Of a DNA stretch of 53,564 nt, positions 20,060-31,493 are shown one piece after another (positions within the stretch are counted from its first letter, which is position 1; the number at the start of each line of letters is the position of its first letter). The notes below the pieces were generated by a model. That model was not told where the DNA came from and did no database searches. It saw only the letters and a program-made list of their open reading frames with translations. Source of the stretch: Gonapodya prolifera JEL478 (Eukaryota > Monoblepharomycota > Monoblepharidomycetes > Monoblepharidales > Gonapodyaceae); contig KQ965887.1 of NCBI GenBank assembly GCA_001574975.1, positions 10,541 to 64,104 on the forward strand, in the 5' to 3' direction. The translations under genes were made by a program, and so were the position numbers.

Positions 20060-23000
20060 TTGTAAACTTGGTTTAATTTGTATATATAATTAAAATTATT
20101 GAAAATTAACACAGAATGGGTCTGCATCGCCCCTTGACTTCAGTTGTGAATGCTCAGGGAAGGGTTAGAATTATAGTATAGCCTATAAACTCCTGCAGTG
20201 CATCACCATAGTATGCAAAATTATGCCTGATGCAACCACTGCAATTCAAAACCATTTTCCAATGCATTCTCCAGTGCATGTACCAGTTTCATTGTTACAA
20301 GCATCTTTGAATGCGTCAGTGCCTGTTTCCTGGTTTTGGTGATATTTTTGTGCACAGTGGATGTCCCTCTTTAATGATAGTGCTCTTGGACCTCACCAAT
20401 CTCAAATGCTACCTTTATCCCTGCAGTTGCATTAAGCTTTGACACATGGTCTACTTTCATCACATGCTTGCATATAAATATGTACACATATTTTTTTCAT
20501 TACAGGTAAATGTTGCAGAAGCAAAAGACTCTCAGTGACATTCAGCAGCATTCCAAAGCCAGCCTTCACATTCTATGACAATGCTTGCAAGCTACTTGCT
20601 TATGTTGTTATTCAAAGACTGTGGGCCCATTCATGTTTTATTGTTGACAAGTTTCACTACAGGAACCATTCACATGCCAATGATCTCAGCAAGAAGTGGT
20701 ATAACCAGGGCAACAGTCACATTGTGAGCCTTACTGACTCTTAAGGCAACTCTCCTTTCAATCTGATGCAACTGACCAATTTTGTCACACAGACATTCAC
20801 TAACATGGAGTATATAGTGTAGTGTGAGTGTTGGGTATTAGCTGCTGTGCCACTACTGTGGCCGCGGGTTTAGATGTGCACACCTGCAGGACGTGCCCTA
20901 AGTTTGGCATCATGTTCCTGCAGGTGAGTTCTATGCACATTACGTCTTGCTATGTACATCTGATCATATATACACGTTCCTGCAGATTACAGGCTTGTGC
21001 AGCTCACCTAGGTTGTGTAGCAAATGTAGCTCATAGTTGGAAGGCTTTGGTGGCTCTTTGAGAATAATGAAGAAGTCCAACTTTTACTTATGTGTCTAAA
21101 TCCTTTTTTTTTCATGAAGGCTGATGCCCATTTGACAGTGCTAGAAGAAGGTGAGTTGTACCCTTGGCATTGTTTGTCTTGAGATTATACAGACAAAATA
21201 CATATTACATCATATCAAATCACATGAAATCATATGAGTTTATATGAGAACTTATGAGCAATTTTGTGACATGGGTTTTGTTTTTATTTGGGGTCATATA
21301 AAATCATTGTACAAATTCAAGTGAGCTCTCTCACCCTGAACATAGAAAAACATACTATCATATGAGCAGAAAGGGGTAAGTATATGTGCACAAATCATGA
21401 CATGTTAATAGATGTTTTGAACAATCCCTCATCTCTGGACATCAATCAAGAAGTTTTGGGGCAGCAGGAGGTCCAAATTGATGTGCCGCCTGATGGTGCC
21501 AACCGTGAGTTACCATCCAGAAACTCTGCAACAAGGAAATAAGGATGAACAATTGGATCTGCATGATGTCTCTAAGGAGGTGAGTGGAAAAGAAGTTGAG
21601 GATGGGTTGTGGGGATTGGTCCAATAGTTGTGAAGGTCTCCATTCTCCACCACCATAACTTTATGCTTTGATTAATCCAGGCAATACAAGCTCTTTGTGC
21701 ACAGTTTGTGAGATTTTCTGGGCAAATGGGGGTGCATTTGGATGTAAGTGCAATTGTTATGTAAGGTACTGAGCCTTGGACAAATGACTTGACTTGACTT
21801 GGAGGGTTGAAGTTGTGAGTTAGAGTTCCAAGAATAGGCAGTAAGTGCATAAGAAACAGTGAGTAATACTGATGTTGGCTCTCTTACCCCCTTACTACCA
21901 GGTTATGAGGAGTGTTGAATCCTTCAAGTGTTTATTATAAGCTGAGTACTTGGTAATTTAATGTTTGATTACTTAACACATTGGGTACTATGGGAGAGCA
22001 CTAAAAAGATTCAGTTACTAGTTTGAAAACTAAGATAAGTGTTTCAAAAGTCAGGTTTCAACCTTCATTATGATCCATCAGGCTTCAAAACAACCTTCAA
22101 CTTACTCTAAAGTAAAGGAGAGTAAAAAAAAAAAAAAAAAAAATGCACAAGGTAAGGTTTGCATAGCTCAAAAATGTTTATGTAGATTCATGTCTAAGTT
22201 GTGTTCCATTCTTGAACATTTTAGCAACATGTCACATCAAGTCATCTCCCAGTTTTAATTGCATAGAATGCCTTGCAAGTTGGAGCAAAGTTAATCACAC
22301 CAGGTGAGAGAATGGGGGATGGTATCTGTTTGACCATAACTTTAGAGACTTCAGAGCTGCATTAGGCTAGTGGATATTGTTATACCAAGAAAATGTAATA
22401 TGTTTGGCATTTCATTAGCAATTCCTGCAAATTAATTTGACCATGGTAACTGCTCCCAGAGACACCTTGCTAACATAAAAACATTACCAAATCATTGCCA
22501 CACAAGAATAAACCAAAAAAAAATACCACCCCAGTAATCTGCCTACTTTACCAAGGACTGGCAACAGTATGGTATTTACCTGGCAATTTGGTTCTCATAT
22601 TGCCAAGCCTGGTAATTGGCCTTTTCAGCCAAGTGACAAGTCTCACAATATCCTGCACTTCCTTTTCCAGTTGCTCAGGAGGCAATTGGTACCTCCCACC
22701 ATACAGAGGACAAGTGAAAATTACCTCCTTCAAACTGGGTGCCATTTGCACAAGTCCTTCCAGTAGATAATTTGCTTCGAAAAGTTTCCCTGGCAGACCT
22801 ATGTATTGCCTCTAAGCCTTGGCATCATTTGCTGTTATTCAAGTGTGGAGGACCTCAAGATGAGGGAACTTCAGGCTACCATATACTTGTGGAGATGTCA
22901 GTTCTAATTAAAAAGCAGGTTTAATGGTCAACCCAAGTACAGGGAACAACTGTTCACCATGAATTCTTGTGTTTGGGAACACAAGTGACAACTGTGCTAT

Positions 23001-23328
23001 ATCCAGATCTACATATGCACCTCTTTCCACAATGTTGAAGCCCCCAAGTTTGGTCCTGAAGTGATGTAATTGTACGTCTCATTGCACTCAGAACCAACTG
23101 AATCAGCTTATTCATTGACCCAATATCTGCCTTCTTCAAATTTGTTTGACATATGGGCGCTGGAGGCTGAACACATTCTCAAGCAAGAGTTTATCACACC
23201 TTTTGAGGGAGCTGGAAGAACTGAGGTTGTTGGAGAAGGCGGTAGATTGAGCATTACAGATCAAAAACACTATTACAAACAAAACTGCATTTTCATTGCT
23301 ACTGTTGCAAATGTAATCCCTCCTCAGC
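20060..23328. mobile_element. AT-rich, CpG-depleted block of transposon remnants
   Basis: Base composition changes sharply after the tRNA: AT-rich, full of TG and CA, with almost no CG dinucleotides (about 15 by eye in 3.2 kb), while flanks are CG-rich. This is the footprint of cytosine methylation and deamination on silenced repeats. The only protein-like trace is at 20535-20744. A run of about 20 A lies near 22127-22146. Boundaries are by composition, not by terminal repeats, which I could not find. Confidence 0.7.
20535..20744 (+). pseudogene. Transposase-like fragment
   Basis: The frame contains FYDNACKLLAYVV, then FIVDKFHYRNHSHAND. The YDNAC...VD+FH..NH arrangement is typical of fungal proteins linked to KDZ-type transposons. 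The frame ends at TAA and downstream frames are broken. A gt...ttgcag-like stretch lies just upstream. The family call is tentative; it rests on this one motif cluster. Confidence 0.5.
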
Positions 23329-26199
23329 TCACGCATCATCTGCATCTGATGTAAGCCAGTGACCTGGAAGTGGCTCAGCCAGAGACAGGTCCGCCACCCT
23401 TGCAGCTAGCTCCACCATGCTTTCAGTCTCAACTGGCGTCCCCAACTTCACATCTGCTCCAGAGTCGTAACGTGGGGGTGCACTTGACTTGGGTCTATCA
23501 GGAAGGAGAGGTGCTCGTTGTTTTGGGAGCTCTGCCGCCATGTGAATGACCTGTGGATCTGGCAAGTCTGAAGTTGATGGCACATATGGAACGTTGTAGT
23601 GGAAGGCAATGAGCTTGGTGACATCCTCAAGAGAAGTAGACAACGCTCTAAACTCCTCGGGGGAGTCTGTCACAGCTGTCACAGGGTATCGTGGCAACAT
23701 TGAAAGATGGAAAAGATAAACCATAAAATAAAAAATTACTAACCAAACCTTGTTGCCGATTTGGAAGTATCTCTGATGGGCAGCTGTAAGATTGGTGCAT
23801 CGCTCCTCTGCACTGAAGCGGAATGCGTTGGCGGGAAGCTTGTTGTTTCGGGCTGGTCATGACCAGGTTTGGATCCCAAAGGTGTTGAAGCATCTGATTT
23901 CGTGCCCTTTTGTTTCCTCTCAGTACTTGAAGTTGGAGTGAAAATCTAATATGAATGGGTGAAGTGGGCTCAAAGGTGTTTGAAGAGTCAAAGCTATGTG
24001 AAGCATACCTTGATTTTCCGGATTTGGCTCTATAACAATGCAGCCACGCAATAAATGACATCAATTGCGGTTTGCTACATTCAAAGGTACCTACCCTGAA
24101 ACGATCTGCCACAAACTTCAACGCCCCTGTTGTGGAGAGGCCCTGGTGTGGTTTCTCCCCGATTGAGCCCGACCAAGATTCTGTATGCTCGGGAAGGCCT
24201 TGTTCGGGTAATTTGAGAAAGTCCACGTGCACAGCTGTGGGTGACTGGGGTGGTGTCAGTGTGCCCGATCTGCTTGGGAACGTGATTTCTGGTAATGCGG
24301 CCTGTGTGATCCAAGGGTGCTGGAGAGCTTCCTTGGCAGACAGTCGGAGCTCGGGATTTGGTGCAAGTAGCTTCTTGATAAAGTCAACGGCGAGAGTGTA
24401 GCGTGCCCACGGAGTTGAAGGAACTTCGGTAACACGCTCAAAGTTGCCACGAGTTAAAGCAGAAACCGTAGACTCGAGAACTCACATTCAAGCTGTCCAG
24501 ATATTATGTTTCGAGTCATGATAGAGGTGTCGTCGTCCCAGAATGGATGCTGACCGGAAAGTCTTCATGAAATAAATGGACGTCAGAGGAAGATGAAGTC
24601 CACGACTGAGGACTCACAAAAGGTAGATCATAACGCCGGTACTCCACAAATCGACTTTCGCTGTGTACTGGTAGCCATGGTAGATTTCGGGCGCCTAAGA
24701 AGAAGCGACGTCAGAACACAAATGGAGCAAAGTTAAGCGTCTGTCACCATGAATGCCATTGTCCCACACTGCGTCATCATTGCTTTCTTCTGCTGCGCGG
24801 CCACTTGAGAGAGACCGAAATCGGCAACTCTAATGTTCCGTTGGAGCACGAGGTCCGCTTGCCGTGTTGTTCTGTGAACTTTGCCGTCCTTGGAAAACGG
24901 GAAATCTTGGTCCCGGCGATCAACCATGGGCTCGACAAGAAGAATGTTTTCGAGCTTCAAGTCCTAAGATCGGGAGATAGTTTAGAGCCACCTCGGAGAA
25001 GCGGTGAAACGGATCAGACCGAAAACGCACCCGATGTGTGATGCCACGTTCGTGAATGTACAATAGGACGTCCAGAATAGTGGATGCGATCACTTGAACA
25101 GTATGCTCTTCGAGTGCCCCAAGCCAAAGAACATAGTCTGTGAGCTAGATCAACGAGGGACGGTCCCCTGTGAGCCCTCAAGTCTTTCGTTTTGCCGAAG
25201 TTCCGCAGGTACTCACCTCCCCCCCAGCACAGCTGATTTCAAGTTGAACGCAGTGTTCGATCAGAAAACGTCTACCGTGTGATGCAAGGTGCTTCACCCA
25301 CTACTCCATCTGCAGAATGAAATGCGTTTTTGTTTCAAACTTCGGAAAGGTGATCGGAAGTCAGCAAGTCGTAAACCTATCTCCACTACTCGTCAAATGC
25401 AGAAGCTTACTCGGTCAATGTTGTTCACAATATTAGGATGGTGCACGTTCCATAGAATCGCGAACTCTGCGCACGAGAAAAGTTGGCCACCACTTTCGGT
25501 TCCATGAAGACACCGTTTTAGATCTCACCGCGGAGGAGCATTCGAATGTCATCGAGGTCCTACAGAAAATCAAATATCCATAAAATACTATGTCATGACA
25601 CTTTTGATCTCGCAGATCAACGAACTCTGAATCGTGACTTATCCAAGAACTTGAGCGCAGTAGGTTCGTCGGTTTTCTGGTCCTTCACCAAGTAAACCTT
25701 GTGAGTACGGAGATGAGAGTCACTTAGAGCAAAGTTAGGAACCTTCCGTGTCAGATGCACACACCTGTCCGAAAGATCCCCTAATACATACAAGAACGAC
25801 GTCCCAGAGATTAGCAATCGACGACGTGAATAAGAACGGCCAAAATTCTTTTCAAACCCTCCTCAAACTCACCGCCCTAGTAGCTTCTCAATCTTGAAAA
25901 GCTCTGAAAGATCCACAATATCGCACAGCTCGTCTTCTCTCCCTAGTCGACCAGAATGATGTCACCCCCACCTGACAAGTCCCCTGAAGAATAACTGGCG
26001 ACACTCACGAACGCGAACAGCAGGGTATTTGAGTCCGGTGACGTCTCGTGACTCGAGGAGGTGGGCTTTGAATCCTGCAAAGAAGCGGCGGTTTATGAAG
26101 ATGGAAGATGGAAGCAGCTCAAACCCATTGAACTGGGGCGTGGGCCAGGGGCATTCAACACTCACCGATCAGAGGCCGAGATGCTGACGGATTGTACAT
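23329..26199 (-). CDS. CAMK-like Ser/Thr protein kinase
   Basis: Seventeen exons join in frame to 592 residues: 26166-26199, 26009-26074, 25873-25942, 25765-25780, 25626-25697, 25529-25559, 25411-25466, 25305-25339, 25217-25232, 25031-25144, 24748-24963, 24618-24694, 24486-24562, 24095-24423, 24009-24029, 23744-23945, 23329-23675. Motifs: FKIEKLLGRGSFGQVYLV (the glycine loop is made by a 16-nt exon), ALKFLDKS, alpha-C Glu in REFAILWNVHHPNIV, hinge FILQMDCAGGE (a second 16-nt exon), THRDLKLENILL, VADFGLSQV, CGTMAFMAPEIYHGYQYTAK, DLWSTGVMIYLLLSGQHPFW and HPWITQAALPE. About 25 extra residues sit between HRD and DFG. All catalytic residues are present, so it should be active. The 260-residue tail is Ser/Thr/Pro-rich with no clear calmodulin site. 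Close to CaMK/CHK2/DCLK-like kinases; substrate unknown. Confidence 0.9.
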
Positions 26200-26497
26200 G
26201 ATCAGTCGCTTTCTGTTGGTTCTCCAAAGTCTGGGTTGATTGCGCCACAGCAAAAGTTTGGTGACGTGAGAACAAATGGTGACACAATCCTTTTTACTCC
26301 CTGAGGACCAATTGAGCCTTTCCTTTAGCTTGAAGGGAAAGTTAAACACAAACATATGTGGAAAAACTCGTATTACTCTTTTACAACCCTACAAGATTAT
26401 CCAACTTCTCTTTGATCCTCCTACATATACCAAAAACATCTTCGAAGAACCCCACACAAGTACCAACAAACTTTCATCTTCACTACGCAGCAGCTCA

Positions 26498-28211
26498 TTA
26501 CTCCTCAAACTGCCCCTGTGGAGGCAAGGGCGGGGGTTGCTGTGCATGCATGTTGTAATCGACAACATTATCGTACGGCTGCGGCGGAGGCGGAGGCGGG
26601 GCAGGGGCCGGCGGCGTGACGTACACGGTGGTCCCGACTGGAGGCGGAGGCTGGACTCAGATGGCTGTTCGATGGTGAGGAAGTGTATCAGTGGCTTTTC
26701 GTCGACCCAGTTTGCATTAGACCTGTTAAAATACTCACTCCACTTGGGCGGTGCCGGCTGCTTCTGCGCGGTCTCGTAGTCGCTTGCGTATTGTCTGAGA
26801 TCTTGCTTCGATGGCGGTCTGCGATCAATCAAGGAACCTCGGTGATCCACACATTTGACACGTCTCCAACCACGAAGGGAAACTCACGCAGCCACGGCGA
26901 GTTTGATGAAGAACGAAGCCACTTCAAATGCAGTCGCGATGCAATGCGAGGACAAAGCCGGCGCGGACGGATCTGTAGTGGAATAGGTGAAGAGATCAGA
27001 ACGTCTGCGCATGGCTACGAGTTTCGCGAGAAGCTAAACTCACCAGAAACTGTGGGGAGCGTAGTGCCGGAACACGAACGTGAAGTAGGACGTCTGCCAA
27101 CGCCACCACATCATCACATCATCAACGAGCTCGAACAAAGCACCATCGCAAGCGGTTCTTACCATGATGAAAGCAGTGAACCAAAACGACGTCCCGAGCA
27201 TGCTCAACACGTATGCGCCACGGCGCACACTGAGTCCGACGTCGGAGGGAATTGCGCAGCAGCCTGTGAATGCTGGTGTGCCGAAGGGAGGGGAGACGTG
27301 TGGGGTGAGAGGTGAGGCCGGAGGGGAAGGAAGAAAAGGAAAAAGAAAACGTACCGAGAAGAACGATTGCGACGGTGTTGAGCGCAGGAAGTGCTTGGAT
27401 GAATGACATGCCGAATAGGTCCGTGGCGAAGCGGACGTTCCACCTGAGTTGGAGGGGTATGAGTGGGTTTGATGGCTCCAAATGTGGGATAGAACTTACC
27501 AGTATTGGCAAAGGCCGGTCTTTGGGGTTGGAGATGGGAGTGACCAGCCCTGTGCGATACGAAAAAATCCGAGGAGGCGAAAGACTCACCCAGAAGGTTG
27601 GCCACACGTACCACCACCCTGTTGCCCACCAAACCAAGAGATTACCGACACTCCGCACCACGTCAAACCCGCAACAATGGACGCCAGAGCCTTCTCCACT
27701 CACCACTCCACCAAAACCCCACCGGCCACGTAGTCCACGCCTGCCCCAAACACCTGGCCCACACGCCAACGTTGAGCTCGTTCGGTGAGTTGAGGATGTT
27801 GTGGAATGTGATCCACCCGGCGCCCCAGGAGAATTGGGCACAGAAAATGACGACTTGGTAGCGAGACGGGGTGAAGGGGAAGGGAGGGAAAAGAGGGGAC
27901 TTACGTGCGGCGATGATGTCAAGCACGACAGCTGGTCGTAGAGGGGCCGTAAATCAAACACCGATACAAACATTAAGGGGCTAGGGCTATTACGCATACG
28001 CACCAAGTTCGAACATCGTCTTACTCTTCTCCCTAGTGCCGTGGCGACTAGGAGGGATATTCAGAAATGATGACGTTGGTTCGCAACCGAAGGACCGACA
28101 TGGGGTGCTGGTGGACGTATCCCATTTCTTGCTCGCAGAGCCTGTGCGTTGCGTGGTAAGCGAAGAGAATGGGGCGCGTGGGGAAGGGAGGTGTGTTGGG
28201 GATGAGTTCAT
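26498..28211 (-). CDS. Multipass membrane protein of unknown function
   Basis: About nine to ten small exons on the minus strand; I can fix 28004-28211, 27905-27931, 27704-27853 and a last exon ending at TAA 26498-26500, but several middle junctions are approximate. The N-terminus (MNSSPTHLPSPRAPF) is Ser/Thr-rich and cytosolic in style. Hydrophobic, Trp-rich segments follow: VVLDIIAALVIFCAQFSWG, RCLGQAWTTWPVGFWW, NLLVWWATGWWYVWPTFW, FIQALPALNTVAIVLL, AYVLSMLGTSFWFTAFIM and WRWQTSYFTFVFRHYAP. The tail is polar (DLRQYASDYETAQKQPAPP) and ends Pro-rich (PPAPAPPPPPQPYDN). Roughly six or seven helices. I do not recognise the family. Confidence 0.6.
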
Positions 28212-28716
28212 ACTGACGATGTCCACGTCAGACGCATAGAACCAAAGACCCCAGAGGGAGACTACCTGGAGCAGCACTCGAGTCGTTTCTGGACATTGCG
28301 GGAGTGCGTGGTTTGTGGGATAAGAAGCGAGTGTGGCTTGATGATTGAGGTGGAAACTTGGTGTGAGAATCGTCTCACCGAGGGTGGCACTTGTGACTCT
28401 TATCTTTGGTCGAAAAGGGCCACCTTCAAAGCTTCTTTTAAAACATTGCGCTATTCGTTTCCTGCCCAAACTTACTCGTATATGATTTTTAGACGTAAAA
28501 CCTCAATTCAACTGCCGACTCAACTTATACCGCAAAAGTAATGACTTCAGGGATATTCACAGCTATACTCACATCTACCTCCAACGCTATAAAAAAGGTT
28601 CAATGTTCGGTCAATGTTCGGTTCCGATGCTTGCTCTGACTTGACACAAAACGTGCAACACGACCTGCACGACGTCTTGCAATGCCCAAATTAAATAAAT
28701 CACAGCGCACCCATAT
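28212..28716. other. Intergenic stretch
   Basis: No gene supported. A 12-bp direct repeat GGTTCAATGTTCGGTCAATGTTCGG-type motif lies around 28596-28622. Confidence 0.35.
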
Positions 28717-28759
28717 TCACATCAATTCACCCAGACTCCAATTCAATACCTCCACCTGA

Positions 28760-29850
28760 AGGCGGGACTCACCCCACATTCCAAAAGTTCTCCCGACACA
28801 CCTGCTTATGCAACTTCCAATGTGCCGTCTGGCACGCAGCGTCACAGTACATGGTACGCTGGTACCGCGCACAAGTCTTTCACGGCGCCAAGTTGGCGCA
28901 CCCAACTGCCGCACAAACGGATTCAGTGTCATTTGCCTTCACCGCCTTCCAAAATAAATGCGTGTTTCGCAGTGTCCTCCTGTAATCCGTCGACAGAGTG
29001 GACATCAGGATAGTTGGGAAGAGAGAGTTGCAAATTGGACTGATAATGGAGATGCGCCTCACGCATTGTATAAAAAAAAACAAGACAGTCCCAATTTTGT
29101 TTGTTCAGGCGATTGCGCGCAACACGGTCAGCAACATCCCAAACAGCCTTGCCAAACTTCTGTTGTACTGAACAGTGTCCACGTAGTAGGTAGCTGATTG
29201 ACGGTTAACGTCAGACGAGATGAGGAGATCCAAGACCATAAAGCAATTCGAAAGTTGTTCGTCCGGAGGCGTTCCAAATTTACGGTCGGAACGACCGTTT
29301 AGAATACTCTTCAGCATTCCCGCAATAACGAATGTGGTGGTGTCAATGAATGGGGGAGCACACCCAGAGCCGGCTCGAGAAGAATTTGGCGCAACGCGCG
29401 GGACCGTTGGGCGAAATGGCCCACGTATGCGCACCTCGTATACCAGTCGCCCGGTATTGTGGTGATCGAAAGCGAGTGTATGACCATATCCCTGCCAAAT
29501 AAACTCGCGAAGAGGAGGCTCAAAACCTTGCGCTTGGATGTCTCTCCACGCTGATTGGGTTCCCAAGGAACTTGGGACTCCGTGCCCCACAGCATCGTAA
29601 GAAAAGTATAAATGGCAATATCAACTGCCTCCCCGATTCTGGCAGGGTCGTTTCGGACAGCGTCCGCGGCTCTCCACAATTGACGAAATTCCCAAATGGT
29701 TTCCGGTATCCGTCCTCCCGACGCTCCATCAGCGCAAGCACCTTATCACTGTATGTCGTCGAATCCATCCCGGATTGATTCACGCGCGAATGAAACAGTG
29801 TAACTGTGGCCCACAACGCCACAAACACCACACAAGGTTCCATTCAATTT
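28760..29850 (-). pseudogene. Decayed MYND zinc-finger gene
   Basis: The C-terminal part reads SVCAAVGCANLAP, stop, KTCARYQRTMYCDAACQTA, then HWKLHKQVC. This is a MYND finger (C-x2-C...C-x2-C...YC...CQ..HW..H...C) with one Cys changed to Tyr and an in-frame TGA (28883-28885 region). Upstream, protein-like pieces alternate between two frames (for example IYTFLTMLWGTESQVPW and LLDLLISSDVNRQSATYYVD), with a frame change near 29345 and no splice sites that would mend it. So it is most likely a dead copy of a MYND-domain protein of about 300-350 residues; sequencing errors are a less likely explanation because the breaks are several. Confidence 0.6.
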
Positions 29851-30144
29851 GCACAGGTCTATCTGCAACTAGATATCATACGCAGTCTCTTTGGTCAGGT
29901 GACGGAGATCGATAAAGGTTTACTAATCGGCTTTGTACATGTCATGCTCTGACTAGACAGTGCGATCTTCGTTTCGATACATTGCAGATTACCAGGGTGG
30001 AAAAGGTCGACGACTTGGAGATGTTGGAAAAGATACTTGCGAATTATGGAAGAAGAAGCTAAACAAAGTTGCACGATGATAGTGTTAGCTAAAAAAGAGG
30101 TGAGATTCCTCTGGGATCTCCGGGAGTCATCCGGTTTGAACATA

Positions 30145-30990
30145 CTACCGAACCCTTCGTTTTTTAACGTATGCGATGAATGCGAACGGTAGTATGAAAC
30201 CATCCTGGACACCGCACCCGCCACCGCCAAGAAATCGCCATCGCCGCCGGAATGGTTCCCATCGCCGGAACACCGGAGCCGGAGTCCCTCTCGACATGCT
30301 TCGACGAACCACGCTGGCGCGGGTCGATAAGATAGCCGGCTGAAAAGCTGCTGGGTATGGGTGAAGAGGACGGGAAGGAGAAGGAGAAAAGCGGATGGAT
30401 GGTACGTAGAACAGTTCGAGCGCCGAAAGTTGAGCTGAGAAATTAAGTCTGTTACCAGAGCCGGACACACTCGAGGAAGACAGGAGGAGGAAGCGGGAGA
30501 TGAGGACGAATTAGGTTGGGCCCGACGTTGAGCTCAATGAAGTGGATTAGGGAGGCGATAGAACAGATGAGTCGGAAGGGGGAGACAAGGAAGGCGACGA
30601 GGAGAATGAAGAAGAGGACAGTGAGGGATTTGGGTGGGGCGACGACAACGACGGGAGCGAGATTCCTGACGACGGGGCTGGGAGAGGACGAAGGCCTTGG
30701 CATCAGAGTATGAGCTTGATCTCGAATAGGACTCCGAAGAAGAACGAAGGCGCAGAGTCCCGTACTGAGTCCAAGGTCCCTGCCCTGCGGACAACGGACA
30801 CATGCGTTGAGAGGCAAGTGGATCCCGTCCCCATCTCCGGAAAGCGAATCAGTTGGCTTTGAGTTGGAAAGAGAACGAGGCTGCTGAGAGAGTCATACTG
30901 CAACTGAACAGTCGCGGGAGTTCCAAGGTCTGGAAACTCTGTCGCTCGATGGGGCATTGTAGACGGGACTCCCCAACGGTTCATCCATCG
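30145..30990 (-). CDS. Possible small membrane protein (weak)
   Basis: Minus-strand frames hold a Ser/Pro-rich region (MPRPSSSPSPVVRNLAP) followed by a strong hydrophobic stretch SLTVLFFILLVAFLVSPF and a second one (ICSIASLIHFIEL). An ATG with MDEPLGSPVYNAPSSD lies at about 30987, but an in-frame TGA separates it from the rest unless a 44-bp intron is assumed. No family recognised; the gene model is guesswork. Confidence 0.3.
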
Positions 30991-31371
30991 TCGAGCTCGT
31001 CGAGTAAATCCCATATATAATTGATGCAGAGCGGTGGATTATAGTGGACTCGCAAAGAGCGGAACTGGAGTGGGCCTTGCCCTCGTCGATGTGGCACTGG
31101 AACCAGGGGCAGTGAGGTCGACAGTTGTTGGTGCAGATGGCGGGTCAAAGGCGAGAGCTCCTTGCATTTGTACATTCCGAATCGAACCGATGGTAAGAGC
31201 AGAAGATGGCCGATGTCGAGAGAACGCAAATCATGTTGACCACGGCAGAACTAGGCACCGCCGGCAGAATGCAATGCACCGCACCCACCAAAACATTCTG
31301 CGAAGGTGGCGCATCCACAACAACAGCGCAGGAAATGGGCATCCTGCGCCACAAACAGCAGATGCGGGCGT

Positions 31372-31378
31372 ATAAGAG
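31372..31378 (+). promoter_or_regulatory. TATA-like box of the Q-rich gene
   Basis: TATAAGA lies 116 bp upstream of the ATG at 31494, in G-rich surroundings. Position fits a core promoter; no experiment implied. Confidence 0.45.
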
Positions 31379-31493
31379 GACGGCGACGGATTCCACTCCA
31401 GTCCCACAGTCAGCGACATCCGCACGACATATACCCAAGCTACAAGCAACCGATACCACACCAGATACTCTTTATACCAACACTTGATTCATC

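Noticed and set aside
22127-22146. Run of A as a LINE tail
   Set aside because: No reverse-transcriptase trace or target duplication near it; simple slippage is enough.
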